The position numbers and the translations under genes are program-made. Below the pieces are notes generated by a model that was given only the letters and a program-made list of their open reading frames with translations, was not told the DNA's origin and made no database searches. Shown one piece after another: positions 1 to 12,350 of a DNA stretch of 64,000 nucleotides; the first letter of the stretch is position 1, and each line of letters begins with the position of its first letter. This DNA is from Lactuca virosa (taxonomy: Eukaryota > Streptophyta > Magnoliopsida > Asterales > Asteraceae). The stretch spans positions 1,064,428-1,128,427 of the forward strand of contig CAKMRJ010004445.1 in the NCBI GenBank assembly GCA_928212115.1. The letters are read 5' to 3'.

Positions 1-1398
1 TGTAACGCCCCGTTTTCATTTATAAATAAATAAATAAAGATAAAGTATTTATGTCAAAAATGTTTATAAAATTATCATAAGTTATATATAAATATAGTAG
101 TAAATTTGGTTGTTACAAATAATCAAAATGTGTATAAAAGATTTAAGGTTATATGGTTAAAAAGTTATAATTACATTTAATATGAAAGTAAAAATATATT
201 ATTTTAGCTAAAGTGATCTAAATGAAATTTGTAGTACTCGGAAATACTACGCATGAAAAAAAATACGTCGAAAACGGAGCTCGTATGAAGAAGAAGTTAT
301 GGAATTTTTGAAGTTTGAACAAAAATCCGAAATGAAATCCGCAGCCGACCACCGGCCGGAAAAGTGGCGAGTGGTGGCGCGTGGCGGCGAGTGGCGGCGA
401 GTGGCTGTGCATTGGAAAGCTGACTCGATTTCCTTCAAGATGGAGTCGGGTCCAATAGTTTTAGGTGCGGTATTGAGTGCCAGAATTAGGCCAAAGTAAA
501 AGAAATCATAAAAAAAAAAAAAATAAAATGGAGAGAAATTAGGTATGAATAAAAATAATCAACATTTTACCTATAATAGAGATGTAATTTTCCTTCATTT
601 GGGAAAGAACAACAAGTGTAAATTATAGTCTTGATAATCGAGAAGATAATCCCGAGAGACTGTTAAGTGAATAAACTCGAGAGAAAACAAACGTTCGTGT
701 TGCTGTTCTGCGACTAAGGTGAGTTTTACTATTCTATTGTGATACTCATGTATGTAGTTATTATAAAACAAGTTCATGTGAGATATTATGATAAATAATA
801 TTTACCATTATTTACCATTATTTACTATTGACGGTAATTATGTGTAAACATGTATATGTGTAATTTTTATGTTGACGGTTAAAATGTTATGCTATATATT
901 ATATACTAGTAAATGTTATTACTATGATTATTATATGACATACATGATTAACTACTGTAGTTAAACAGAGATTGTTTCAGGATTATGTAGTAAAACAGTA
1001 ATATTTCAGAATTACTGTAGTAAAACAGTAATATTTTTATAATGATTATATGCATGTGGTAAAATGTATAGATTGTGAACTCACTAAGCGTTGGCTTATC
1101 AGATACTATTAAACATTTTACAGGACCCTCTGGGTAAACAAGGGGAAGAATCCAGCTTGACTATCGTGACAACCGCATTACTCTTGAAAATTATGGATTA
1201 AAAGTCTTCCGCTGTTTATTTCAATAAATCATGTTTTATGTAATAAAGTTTAAACTGGATTTATTTGTGTTTATTTAAAACACTTTAAAGTCATTATATT
1301 ATAAATGAAGTTTTATAATATTCAAATGGGGACCAAATCAGATATTTTATTACTGTAGTAAATATTATTTACCGCAGGAAAAAAAAAAGGGTGTTACA
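1..1398 (+). repeat. 5' LTR of the outer chromovirus
   Basis: Runs from TGTAACGCCCC to GTGTTACA and matches 16810-18216 along its length with many one-base indels. It holds a G-rich GTGGCGGCGA-type array near 362-402. The TATA region near 570 reads CTATAATAG where the other LTR has CTATAAATAG. A GAACTCACTAAGC motif lies near 1078. The window starts exactly at the LTR boundary. Confidence 0.93.
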
Positions 1399-1401
1399 AT
1401 T

Positions 1402-1413
1402 TGGTATCAAAGC
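1402..1413 (+). other. Primer-binding site, tRNA-iMet type
   Basis: TGGTATCAAAGC lies three bases after the LTR. It differs by one base from the usual TGGTATCAGAGC complement of initiator tRNA-Met. Confidence 0.85.
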
Positions 1414-2234
1414 TTTAGTTTAGGGATTCAAATATACATCAGTGTGTGTTTGAACTTAAACCGAAGCTCAAATTTCAAGAAAAATAAATTTTGGAAAAAG
1501 TGTCAAAATTTTAAAAGAGTAAAGTAATGCGGAACGAGCAGTCAGCCGGTATCTTCAAAAGGTATAATATAATATATTTTATAATTTATTACAATCAAGA
1601 AATTTTGATACATATGATATATAGTAAATTTCACATGCTAGAATTAATAGGATATAGATAATATCCGTATGATTATGTGTTACTTAAAATTAGCCAAAGA
1701 GTAAAGTAAATGCTTTTAAAACTATGCATAATTAGAATTACATAGACTTAGAATTGACTAAAGCCTTACTGCATGTTCTTGTTTGATGTTGCTTTAGGGT
1801 AAAAAGTTATTATTGAATGACTATTTGATTCAGCATTATGTATAGTTATGTATTTATAATACTCTTTGATAATATTAATTGGTTAAAAAGGTATAATCAG
1901 TAAAACTCTGTAGACATTATATGTATGTCTACAATATGTGAAATAGAAAATGCGTGTTAAACTAAAATCTGCAATGGAAGACTTTGTGATATACCAAAAA
2001 CAATTATGTATATGTGTGGACGTTAGTATGGCCCGTACTAACGAAAGCACATGATACATAATTTAGGACGGGAGGACCACAAGGAAAACCAGAAAACAGA
2101 TGGAAGTTTCTTTAGAAGAGGCATAGGATTAATTACTTATTTATAATATATATATATATATATTATATATATATATTATATATATTATATATATCTATAT
2201 ATATATAAATTTATTATATTAGGTTATCAGAAAG
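1414..2234 (+). other. Untranslated leader of the outer chromovirus, with one strong hairpin
   Basis: About 0.8 kb between primer-binding site and gag, with no open frame of note. CGTTAGTA at 2021-2028 pairs with TACTAACG at 2036-2043 around a 7-nt loop TGGCCCG. A stem-loop here would suit a packaging or dimerisation signal, but that is inference from position only. Confidence 0.55.
2136..2214. repeat. (AT)n simple repeat
   Basis: Interrupted TA/AT dinucleotide run just upstream of the gag remnant of the outer chromovirus. Confidence 0.95.
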
Positions 2235-3230
2235 ATGGTGGTTACAAGAAATGGAAGTGGAAATGGAATGGAAGTGGAAATGGAAATGAAATCAACATGA
2301 AGATGTCAATGTTAGGGAGCTAGTTGCGTCTGAAATAAGAGTAGCAATTCAAGAATTTCTCCCAGAGTTATTCGAGCAAGTAAGAGATGTGTAAAAAATA
2401 TGATAATAAGATGGCAGCATCTGGTCAACTCAAGAAATGCAAGTATCAGATTTTGCAGCTACCAAACCACCATTGTTCCATGGAAAGAAGGACCCTCTGG
2501 TCAGCATGCGCTAGAATCAGGATAGAGAATGCTTTCGTACTTGTTTTGTCAGCCAGAAGCAAAAGTTCGATTTGCAGCAAACCAATTACGAGGAACGGCG
2601 AATGATTGGTGGGAGTTCACCTGAGAAGCTTAGGAAGCTGAAATAGAGAACATGACTGGGCAGAATTCAAAATCCTTCAAGATGAGTATGTTACAGTGGT
2701 AGAAATAGATAGAATAACTGAAGAGTTTTCTATCTATGGAGCAACAACGGAATCGGTCAATGAAATCACCGATAAATTTCTGGAAAAAATCAATCTTTTT
2801 GTCAAGAATTTGTGGCACGGAAAAGATGAAGATGAATCGTTATGTTACGATACTCAAGCCCAGGATCAGAGAGGTTGTTGTAACCTCTAATGCAAGACAT
2901 TCAAAGACATGACAGAAATAGCAAGACTCAAGGAGCTGGATATGGAGACTCAAGACAAGAAGAGAAAGCAGGTACACGTTCAAGAACCAAACAAGAAGTT
3001 CAAACAAACCAATTAACCAAACTGAAGGCAAGAAGAACCATCCCAAGTGTGATAAATGTGGGAAGAATCATCCAGGAGAATGTCGTATGGGAATGGGAGT
3101 ATGTTTCAAGTGTGGAAAAAGTGGGGACATGAGTAGGGTTGTCCAGAAGTTTTGAAAATATGCTACAATTGCAATCAAGTATGGGCTATATATTAAGCCA
3201 ATTGTCCTTTGTGGCTCAAGGTACGGTTCA
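2235..3230 (+). pseudogene. gag: Gag remnant of the outer chromovirus
   Basis: Starts at an ATG (MVVTRNGSG) and is readable only by changing frame several times. Between about 2440 and 2640 the frames give the capsid pattern TKPPLFHGKKDP, then an ENAFRTCF-like stretch and a DWWE-like stretch, typical of Ty3/Gypsy gag. From 3040 to 3200 two or three zinc-knuckle motifs can be read (CDKCGKNHPGEC, CFKCGKSGDM with the last Cys displaced, CYNCN). Stops interrupt all frames, so this is dead gag. Capsid and nucleocapsid would have packaged the element RNA in the cytoplasm. Confidence 0.8.
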
Positions 3231-3339
3231 AACTCCAGCTCCATCTACTCTGAGGATCACTGATGGGAGAACAGGAACAAGAAATTGAAGCCCCAAGAGT
3301 TCAGGTAGAGCTTTCCAGCTCACCGTTGAGCAAGCACAA

Positions 3340-4050
3340 GATGAACAAACGTAGTTGCAGGTACCTTCCTCATTAATTCAAAACCAGCACTAGTTTGTTT
3401 GATAATGGGAGAAAGTCGCTCTTTTGTGTCTTTAGCATATAGCAAGAATATAATTGTTAAACTAGAAAGTTAGATAGAGAATTAGAAGTAGAGATAGCCG
3501 ATGATAAGCGATAACAGCACATCATGTATATAAAGGTTGTGTATTAGTAATATCCGATGTGAAGTTCAAGATCGACCCATTTCCAATTCCCGATGAAAGA
3601 AATCAACATCGTTATAGGATGGACTGGTTAGAAAAGCATCATGCCTTGATCGACTGTAGAAGACATCGAGTCCGAGTTCAAACCCCAAGTAGGGGGGAGA
3701 ACTAATCATTCAAGGGGAAGGAAAAGGAACATGACATCCATCTGTTCAGCAGCAAGAGACGGAAGTACATACAGCATGGATGTACGGATATTGGTTTATA
3801 CACTAGATGGTAAACCAGAAAAGAAGACAGTAATTTCCAATGTGCCAGTAGTTCAAGATATATACCGACGTGTTTCCTGAAGATTTACCCGGTATTCCTC
3901 CAAAAGACAAGTAGAGTTTGGGATCGACTTTACTCCCGGCAGCAGCACCAATAGCCAAGACACCATATAGACTTGCACCCCCTGAGATGCAAGAACTGTC
4001 TGCTCAACTGCAGGAATTGATAAAGAAGGAGTTCATACGTCCAAGTAGTT
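3340..4050 (+). pseudogene. pol: Protease and N-terminal RT remnant of the outer chromovirus
   Basis: Near 3390-3470 the frames give an aspartic-protease-like segment ending GESRSFVSLAYS, but the catalytic D(S/T)G triad is not intact. At 3918-4050 one frame gives a clear RT entry (TPYRLAPPEMQELSAQLQEL, then IKKEFIRPSS), normally followed by SPWGAP. The frame is cut exactly at 4050 by the inner chromovirus, and the next residues resume at 15255 on the far side. Multiple stops upstream show the gene was already broken or has decayed since. Confidence 0.85.
4046..4050 (+). other. Target-site duplication, left copy (inner chromovirus)
   Basis: TAGTT immediately before the element; identical TAGTT at 15250-15254 immediately after it. 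Removing one copy restores the RPSS/SPWG reading of the host RT. Confidence 0.97.
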
Positions 4051-6954
4051 TGTCACACCCCCAAACCAAGGATGGCGGAAACGTCCGGGGGTGGAGGACT
4101 TCATGTGTAGTATCATAACAACAATTATAATAGTAATTCAAGCAAACACAACCAACATATATATAATTGAAAAAAAGTTACATCATTGTATGAATTACAT
4201 GTTTACGAATCAATTACAATATATTGATAAAATATGAAATAGTAGACGCCTTAGCGTCCCATCCTCAAAAGCACTTGATTACCTGTTTAATGATTTCCTG
4301 AGAATACAAGTTTTTGAAAAAGTGTCAACACAAAGGTTGGTGAGTCCATAAGCTTTTCATTTGTAAAAGTAGTATTTGTGTTAGAAAAATCCAATATTTT
4401 CCTTAATGTGTAAATGTAGTCTTAAAACCCAAAGACCGAAAGGTACAAGTAATTTGTCATATTTATAGTAAAATAATGCAAAATTTAAATCGACATAAAC
4501 TCGTTAAATTTTAATGAAGTCCCCGTAAATTCCAATGTTTGTTAATACTTTATGTGAGTTTATTATAACCATACTATGACCAAGGTTGCCTAAAACGACG
4601 TTCTTCAGGCGTCGGAAATGTTATGACATTTGTCACCCCAGACCTATCGGTCTAACTGTTGCATGCAGTTTAGGTGTGGGTTTGTCAAACCCAATATAGA
4701 TCTATACACAAGTATCACGCTCTCCCTCAAGGAGACTCTGGTTACAATACAGGACTTAATGGTAATTTGAAGTAATTGTCTCACAAAGTCATTAACGGAA
4801 TTTCGTGTTATAAAAACTTGGTACCGTATGGCCGTACCTTGCTTAATGAAAATATCCTTTGTATAAATGTACCCTTTTTAAATGTATGTGTTATGTAATG
4901 TATCATAAACTATACCTATTATAGTTTATCAACCAAGGGTAGTACGTGGTAATGTATGCAAACTATATTCAAAATAGTTTATTAATGTTTGAATGTATCG
5001 ATTATACTTTGATTATAATCACTTGTTATTCTTTATATTTTATATGACCAAATCCATTTGTAAAATGATGTGTGTCTAAATATTAAGATAAAATGTCATA
5101 TATTGCAGTAACATATAGTCACATAAAGATATACACCTTGCTCAACATGTTACAAGGTGAAATGAAATTAACAGCAACTTTTCGTTAAAAACAGTTTCTG
5201 TTACCGTTCTTAGAAAATTTATAGAAAAATCATCACAGCTCTAAATCCAAATCGCGAAATTTTGAGAGTTTGGAATATGAGTGTAGTTTGTTCGTGAATT
5301 TTATCATGATTTTTAGTGATCTCTAACAGAGGTGAAAATGTTCATAATCACAGACTGGTCGGGGTTTGCCTCTGAAATGATAGGAAGTTTTGTAAAAATC
5401 ACCATTAATTGTAGCAAAATCATTTGAGAGAGATGTGCAAGTAGTCATTTTAAAGCTAAGAGTTTGAACTACTTGCACCTGAAACAGTTTTGAAAACTAA
5501 ATTTTTTTAAGTGGACCAAAACAGTCCGTGATTAACGTCCATCTTTTCTGATGCAATCTGTTAGAAAAGTTTAATTGTGTTCTGATGATTTTACTTGTAT
5601 TACCCCTTTAAAACTTAAGAAAAACATGTGAATGTATGGGTATGAACTCACCTTATGTGGTTTCAGTAGATGAAAGTGAGAGAAAGGAAGTGTTCAACTC
5701 AAGAACACTAAGAAGATGTCTTGATGATTCGAAAATCTAACACCGAATAAGATGGAACTCGTGTAAGATATCAATGATTTGAGTAGAATGGAGTTTAATA
5801 ATTATGTGAATGATGAAGATACTTACTAATTGAAGAAAGAAATCCCTGGAGAAAGCCTTGAAGTTCTTGAAGTTGAGAGAAAAGATGAGAGAATTTTGGA
5901 GAGTGTTCTTGGTTGCTAAGTGTAGATTGAAAGAGTTTTATGGAGAATGAGGAGAGAGGATCAATCCTCCAGCTCTTAGAACGTGGGAAGAGCTCGAGAT
6001 TGGCTGTAAATGTCCACTAAGGAGACAAGGGGTAGTGGGAAAGAGTGGCTGATCATAGAGTGAGGTGGTAGTGGGTTGCTTTTGCCATAAATTAAGGAAA
6101 AGCAAATATTCCCTCAATAATTAGATCAATCACAATTCTTTTAATATATTTATAAAAACCCTGGAGATTTATATATTTTGGGGCCTTAGTTTATAAAATA
6201 AAGTTTTGGGTGAAAATCCCACGTTAAAATAATGAAAAACGGAGTTAAAACGAAGTCGTAGTCGAAAAACGGGTAAAAAGGGCCTGGACTTCGGACCCTG
6301 CGAGACTTCGGACGGACCTACGGACGGACACGACTTCGGACCCAGCGAGACTTCGGACACTGCTTCGTTTTGGACACGGGACTACGGACACTGCTTCGCT
6401 TCGGACACTGGTCCTTCGGACCTCGGACCTCGGACACAGCTTCGGACCAGAAGCTTTGGTTTCAGATCCTTAAAGCTATTTTACTCGTTTTTATCCGTTT
6501 CAAGCGATTTTTGACCCGGTTAAGGGTCGAGATGACCCAAATGATTACAAAAAGTTAAAGTAACTTTGAGAGAGATCTGGGAGAGATTTGGGAGAGATTT
6601 GGGAGAGATTTCAATTAGAAAGAGATAGAGTGAAAATGATTTAGAGATGTTTCGTTTGTGATTAATTTGAGTGTCCGGCTTCACAACGCAAGGTTCGTAA
6701 ACCCCATTAAACCGTGTTTTAGTGTCGTACACAATCCCGATGATTGTGCAATAGTGTTTTATCGCTTTGGTTCGTTGTTTAGCACTGTTAAGGCTAAGGA
6801 AAATCAAACACATGAACTTTCCAAATGAGGATTCTCATTAAAATAGCGAATTGTATAGTGATTACATAACGTAAACCCTAGCATACAAGGGTTATTGGAG
6901 TTGACCGGTTTGACTTGTTGACTTTGAATTGACCGAAATTTGACGGTTGTCACA
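4051..6954 (-). repeat. 3' LTR (element sense) of the inner chromovirus
   Basis: On the plus strand it runs from TGTCACACCCCC to GGTTGTCACA. It aligns with 12351-15249 with only scattered differences, mostly one-base changes in homopolymers. Confidence 0.95.
6288..6460. repeat. CTTCGGAC short tandem array in the LTR
   Basis: About a dozen irregularly spaced CTTCGGAC units (GTCCGAAG on the element strand), GC-rich against AT-rich surroundings. The same array lies at 14588-14760. Confidence 0.85.
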
Positions 6955-6968
6955 TCATCCCCCCGTTA
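6955..6968 (-). other. Polypurine tract of the inner chromovirus
   Basis: On the minus strand CTAACGGGGGGATGATG borders the LTR. Confidence 0.8.
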
Positions 6969-6984
6969 GAAGGAATTTCGTCCC

Positions 6985-7444
6985 GAAATTTTCATTTTGA
7001 CTGGGATTTCAAGAGTTTGGAAGAGATGTGGATACTTTTGTTTCATCTGATCCTCGCGTTCCCAGGTGAATTCGGGTCCTCGTTAGCGTTCCAACGTACC
7101 TTCACGATGGGAATACGACTTTGTTTCGTTCGTTTGATTTCCCGGTCCATGATCTCCACAGGTTATTCCACGAAGTGAGGCTCTCATTGATCTCGATTTC
7201 CTCGAGTGGAATAATGAGAGTCTCATCGGATAGGCACTTTTTTCAAGTTCGAGACGTGGAAGGTAGGATGTACATTTACTAAGTTCGCGGGGTAATTGAG
7301 TTTGTAAGCTACGGGGCCGATTCTAGCGAGAATCTCAAAAGGCCCTATGTATCTTGGATTCAGCTTTCCACGCTTTCCAAAGCGTATCAAGCCTTTCCAG
7401 GGTGAGACTTTCAAAAGGACTCGGTCTCCCACCTGGAATTCCAA
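6985..7444 (-). pseudogene. pol: Integrase C-terminus and chromodomain of the inner chromovirus
   Basis: From 7444 the frame reads FQVGDRVLLKVSPWKGLIRF, then RYIGPFEILARIGPVAYKLN and HPTFHVSNLKK. A frameshift near 7230 follows. The chromodomain is then readable (PVEIMDREIKRTKQS, IPIVKVRWN, EFTWEREDQMKQKYPHLF), ending shortly before the purine tract at about 6985. Its pattern (VKVRW, then TWE, then KYPHLF) is that of Tekay-type chromodomains. The frame breaks would separate it from integrase in this copy. Confidence 0.85.
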
Positions 7445-8370
7445 GGGTTTTCCTCGCTTGTCTGCGTACTTTTCTGTCGGTCTCTTGAGGCTTTAAGTCG
7501 TGCTCGGATTTGTACGATCTTTTCGGTGGTTTCGCGGATGATTTCTGGACCGGTGAGAGTGCTATTAGAGACTTGCCCTCTAGCTAGCTGCGTATCCCCC
7601 ACCTCAGCCCAACACAGGGGTGATCTGCATTTGCGACCGTAAAGAGCTTCGAATGGAGCGACTTTGATGCTAGTATGATAGCTGTTATTGTAGGAGAATT
7701 CTATAAGCGGCAGATGGGTATCCCATGCTTTACCGAAGTCTATCACACAAGCTCTTAACATGTCTTCCAACGTTTGAATGGTTCGCTCGCTCTGTCCGTC
7801 GGTTTGTGGGTGGTAGGCCGTACTCATGTCAAGCCTAGTTCCCAATGATTTTTGTAGAGACTGCCAAAACCGTGAGGTAAATCTACTATCTGTATCAGAG
7901 ATAATAGATATCGGCACACCATGGAGTCGTACAATCTCTCTGATGTACGTTCTAGTCAGCTTCTCCATCTTGTCGGTTTCTTTTATTGGTAGGAAGTGTG
8001 CTGATTTGGTCAATCTGTCTACAATTACCCATATTGTGTCAAGCCCGCCTGATGCCTTAGGCAGCTTGGTTATGAAGTCCATGGTTATTCGTTCCCACTT
8101 CCACTCAGGTATATCTGGCTGTTGTAATAGCCCGGATGGTTTCTGGTATTCGGTTTTGACCTTAGCGCAAGTCAGGCACTTGCTCACATAGGTAGCAATC
8201 TCAGCTTTCATGTTCGGCCACCAGTATAATTTCTTGAGGTCCAGATACATCTTATCCGACCCGGGATGGATGGAGTATCGAGTCTTGTGTGCTTCATTCA
8301 TGACGACATCTCGGAGTCCACCGAACTTCGGTGTCCAAATCCGGTTCATGATATAACGTGCTCCATCCAT
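7411..8370 (-). pseudogene. pol: Integrase of the inner chromovirus
   Basis: One uninterrupted frame of about 319 residues. The HHCC zinc-binding region reads YSIHPGSDKMYLDLKK and later CLTCAKVK. The catalytic acidic residues of the DDE core are all visible: D in TMDFITKLPK, D in ISDTDSRFTS, and E in the stretch after HPQTDGQSERTIQTLEDMLR. YGRKCRSPLCWAEVG follows. This is the best preserved part of the element. It is out of frame with RNase H upstream and with the C-terminal domain downstream. Confidence 0.93.
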
Positions 8371-9141
8371 CCTTGACTTCTAAGTTTTTATCCATTCCCC
8401 TTAATGTCTCTCCTGCCACCTTTTCTGGTTTCAAAGCTTCCAGTTGAGCTTCCTTGATTTGTATGGTCAGGTGGGAATGGATTGTCATTGTTAAGGATTT
8501 TACTCGGCGGCCCGAGTACTCCTTCCTGCTTAGAGCATCGGCCACTACATTGGCCTTGCCCGGATGATAACGAATTTCGCACTCGTAGTCATTCAGCAAC
8601 TCCACCCATCTCCTATGTCGCATGTTGAGCTCTTTCTGATTGAGGATATGCTGAAGACTTTTGTGATCAGTGAAGATAGTGCATTTCGTGCCGTAGAGGT
8701 AGTGTCTCCAGATCTTCAAAGCGAATACCACTGCTCCTAATTCCAGGTCGTGCGTAGTATAATTAACCTCGTGCGTCTTAAGCTGTCTCGATGCGTACGC
8801 GATAACCTTCCTCTCTGCATGAGCACACATCCGAGGCCTTGATTCGAAGCATCACAGTACACTACGAAGTCCTCGGTTCCCTCTGGGAGAGACAAGATCG
8901 GTGCGCTGCATAGGGCTTGTTTTAACGTTTGGAAAGCAGCTTCTTGTTTATTTTCCCACTTGAAATCACACCTTTCTGCGTCAAGGTGGTGAGTGGTTTC
9001 GCAATCTTGGAGAAGTTTTGTATAAATCTTCGGTAGTAGCCGCAAGCCCAAGGAATTGTCGAATTTCGGTTGGCGTCTTGGGTGCTGACCAATTCTCGAT
9101 TGCCTTGATCTTGGAGGGATCCACATGTATGCCTTTCTCAC
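8294..9141 (-). pseudogene. pol: RNase H and linker of the inner chromovirus
   Basis: Two overlapping frames share the domain. The first (9141-8737) gives FKWENKQEAAFQTLKQ and VVYCDASNQGLGCVLMQRG. The second (8830-8294) gives VIAYASRQLKTHEVNY, THDLELGAVVFALKIWRH, FTDHKSLQHI and ALSRK. The catalytic D-E-D pattern (CDAS, DLEL, TDHKS) is visible. A frameshift near 8800 splits the protein between QRG and VIAYAS. Confidence 0.9.
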
Positions 9142-10380
9142 TTACCACATGTCCAAGGAAATCCACTTCTCTAATCCAGAATTCACACTTAGAGAACTTA
9201 GCATAAAGCTTCTCCGCTCTTAGTGTCTCTAGCACTTGGCGTAGATGTAGGCGATGCTCTTCCTCGCTTCGCGAGTAGATCAAGATATCGTCGATGAATA
9301 CGATTACAAACTTGTCTAGGTAGGGTCGACACACTCTATTCATTAGGTCCATGAATACCGCAGGTGCGTTTTTTAAACCGAAGGACATCACCACAAACTC
9401 GTAGTGCCCATAGCGAGTTCTGAATGCAGTTTTGGGAATATTCTTCTTGAACTCGTAGCTGATGGTAGCCTGACCTTAGGTCGATCTTTGAGAAGAAATT
9501 TGCTCCTTGGAGTTGGTCGAAAAGGTCGTCGATTCGGGGCAGAGGATATCGGTTTTGATGGTGAGCTTGTTTAGTTCCCGATAGTCGATGCACATGCGAA
9601 AGGATCCGTCCTTCTTCTTTACAAAAAGGACTGGTGCTCCCCAAGGTGAGAAGCTTGGTCTGATGAACCCTTTGTTCAAAAGCTCGGTTAACTGACTGGA
9701 CAACTCCTGCATTTCTGATGGTGCGAGGCGGTATGGAGCTCTGGCTACGGGGGTAGCTCCGGGTATTAAGTCAATTCTGAAATCGACTTGTCGTGCGAGT
9801 GGTACACCAGGAAGATCCTCTGGGAACACATCCGGGAAGTTACACACTTCGGGGATGTCCTTGATGTCTTTCACGTCTTGTTTCTTGTCTACTATATGGG
9901 CTAAGAAGGCGTGGTACTCCTTCCGGAGATACTTTTGGGCTTTGATGCATGAGATGATTTGTAAATTCGCACTAGGTTTGTCACCATAGATAAGAAGGGT
10001 TTCGTCATTTGGTAGATTGAGGCGAACGGCCCTTTCGTAACATAGAATGTCGGCACGGTGAGGAACTAACCAATCCATCCCGATGATTACGTCGAAGCTT
10101 TTTATGGTGACTGGCATCAGGTCAATTTTAAATGTATGGTTGTCTAGAGTGAGAGTACATTCTGAGTATATATCGCTAGTGCGTTCTACTTTCCCATTTG
10201 CCATTTCTACTACATAAGTATCCTTTAGTGATTGGGGATTTTGTTCAAGTAAATGTTTATATTGGTGGCTCACGAAACTCCTCTCCGCTCCACTATCGAA
10301 TAGTACGCATGCATAAGAGTTATTGAGGAGAAACGTACCGGTAACCACCGTGGGATCCTCGACTGCTTCCCCATGTCCTA
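8981..10380 (-). pseudogene. pol: Protease and reverse transcriptase of the inner chromovirus
   Basis: The protease signature VLFDSGAERSFVS keeps the DSG triad (about 10270-10310). RT starts with PYRLAPSEMQELSSQL and FIRPSFSPWGAPVLFVKKKD, and continues in another frame with LPRIDDLFDQLQGANFFSK. A third frame (from 9394) gives FGLKNAPAVFMDLMNRV and the catalytic box VIVFIDDILIYS (near 9285-9300). LGHVVSEKGIHVDPSK ends the domain. Three frame changes split it, yet the motif residues are intact. Confidence 0.92.
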
Positions 10381-10395
10381 TTGCCAGGACTCTTC

Positions 10396-11546
10396 CTACT
10401 CCACCAGCATTAGGGGCTTGTGCTTTGGGGCAGTCTCTTTTGAAGTGACCTGCGTCTCCACAGTTGTAGCAGGTCCGGGTTGCCCCCGTACTGGCGACTT
10501 GGTTGATTGGTTGAGCCGGCGCTTTACAGAAACGAGCAGTGTGCCCCTTCCTGTCGCAGTTGTTACAGTGCATCTCCCTACAAGCACCATTGTGGTGAAA
10601 GTTGCACTTGTTGCACTTAGGTAGTTTTCCCGCATATGGCTTCGGTGGTGCTGGAGTGGTAGCAGTAGTGGCAGCATTAGTGGCAGCATGGACAGCAACA
10701 ATTTGTTGCTTCTTAGCGGGGTCCTGTGCTGGTTGCCTCTTCTTTTCGTTCCAGAACTTCCTTTTGTTGTTTCCCCCTTTTGATTATCAGTGGTGGTGGT
10801 TGTAGTATTATGACCGGCTCGGTGGTCAACAAGTTGTTGTGCCAGCTCCCTGGCACTGTCAAAAGTAGTTGGCCTTGAAGCCAGGACACTACTTTGCACG
10901 TGGAGAGACAGTCCCCAAAGGTATCGCTCCACCTTTTTCTCCTCCGGAGTAACCATGGTTGGGCATAGGAAAGCCAATTCATTGAATCGGGTGGTGTACG
11001 TTTCAAGGTCAGAGCCCGTCATCCTGAGGTTCCAGAGTTCTTGTTCCAGCTTTTGAATTTCACCTCTCGGGCAGTACTCCTTCATCATCAACGTTTTTAG
11101 TTCTGCCCAGGTTATGGAGCTAGCCACTTCGAGAGTAAGTGACTTAACCCGGCAGTTCCACCAAGTAAGGGCCCGGCCAGTGAAGGTTAAGGTTGCGAAC
11201 TTAACTTTGCTCGCTTCGGGGCAGGAGCACACCTGAAAGACTACTTCGGTCTTTTCAAACCATTGCATCAACATGATGACTCCCCCGCTTCCATTGAAGT
11301 TGTTGTGTTTGCCATTTGTGAAGTCCTTGTATGAACACTCTTTTGCACGCCACATACTGTCTCCGTGGATAGAGTGAGTAGCTCCCGATCCCGAACCACC
11401 AGCTCCGTTGGTCCCTATATGTGACATTGCGGCCGCTACGGCTGCTGTTACTGCAGCCTGAACATCGCGGGATCAAACTGTGGAGGCGGCGGCGGAGGAG
11501 GTGTTGCTGTGTTGCTGGAAGGTCTTGGTCTTCTTCTTGGCGGCAT
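10396..11546 (-). pseudogene. gag: Gag of the inner chromovirus
   Basis: The natural start is the ATG at 11546 (MPPRRRPRPSSNTA, then a proline run and QFDPAMF). A frameshift near 11455 moves the frame into MSHIGTNGAGG. Capsid motifs follow: FNGSGGVIMLMQWFEKTE, VKFATLTFTGRALTWWN, ELKTLMMKEYCPR and FLCPTMVTPEEKKVERY. The nucleocapsid near 10573-10430 has CCHC knuckles CNNCDRKGHTARFC and CYNCGDAGHFKRDC. The proline-rich MPPRRR start is common in Tekay-like gag. Frame changes near 11455 and 10580 break it. Confidence 0.9.
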
Positions 11547-11790
11547 GGTTCTGTCATAAGTCGTAAACCAATGTACTTTTAGTAAAAGTGTATTTATAGG
11601 GAGAGAAATCTTTTATACATAAAGTATATTATTACGTTGTTTTCCGGTATGTTTACGATACATACGATTTTATACTTTTTATTGACCCAATACATTGGGT
11701 TATGAGGTAAAATGAAAGTATAAAATATTTTTTATTATAGTAACACAAAATACTCCTATAGTATTTGCAAATGTTTAGTTTTGAGTTCTT

Positions 11791-11998
11791 AAAGCATTTA
11801 GTTACTTTATAATATTCATCATACTTTTAATGAGAATTTATAAGTCCTTGTCTTACCCGTTCGGCTAACGACCCTCCACCGATCAAGGAAGCGGTGGGTG
11901 AGAGTGGACACCCATTAAATTGCCATTTTACAGGCACAACCTTATACCCCCCTTATAGACCGGCTTCGTGAATGAGGCGTACTAGCGGTAAGACGAGT
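11791..11998 (-). ncRNA. Structured leader block shared with the Copia element (Gypsy copy)
   Basis: Lies between primer-binding site and gag. The core 11850-11994 is bounded by GTCTTACC and GGTAAGAC, which pair perfectly. Inside are GGGTG/CACCC, TGCC/GGCA and CCACCG/CGGTGG stems and a CCGGTC/GATCGG long-range match. The same block is at 22839-23046 in a Ty1/Copia leader, in the same orientation. RNA function is inferred from position and pairing only. Confidence 0.7.
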
Positions 11999-12335
11999 TT
12001 GTTAGATTTGTTGTCCATCCTGACCATCCCCCGGTATATGGAAGTCAATTCCTGGACAGATATAGTTGATCAGGCTATATCCTTCCCAGACTTGATTTAC
12101 ATATACCAAGGCATACCCATAATGTACAATTCCTCTTCTTTTATTTTATGTTCTTCTAGTTATGACACTATGTGAGCATGTATGCATGTATTTATACTTC
12201 TTAATAAAAAGAATCATTTATTTTCTAAAAGTATATTTATTTGAAAAATGCACAAATCAGAGACTATTAGTCCCAATTGTGTTTATAGTTTGTATATCTT
12301 ATGTGGTTTGATATACTTAATTCACTATAAACCGT
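11999..12335 (-). other. Upstream part of the inner chromovirus leader
   Basis: AT-rich, untranslated, between the shared block and the primer-binding site. I see no further structure that stands out. Confidence 0.5.
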
Positions 12336-12347
12336 GCTCTGATACCA
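12336..12347 (-). other. Primer-binding site of the inner chromovirus, tRNA-iMet
   Basis: TGGTATCAGAGC on the minus strand, three bases from the LTR end. Confidence 0.93.
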
Positions 12348-12350
12348 ATC

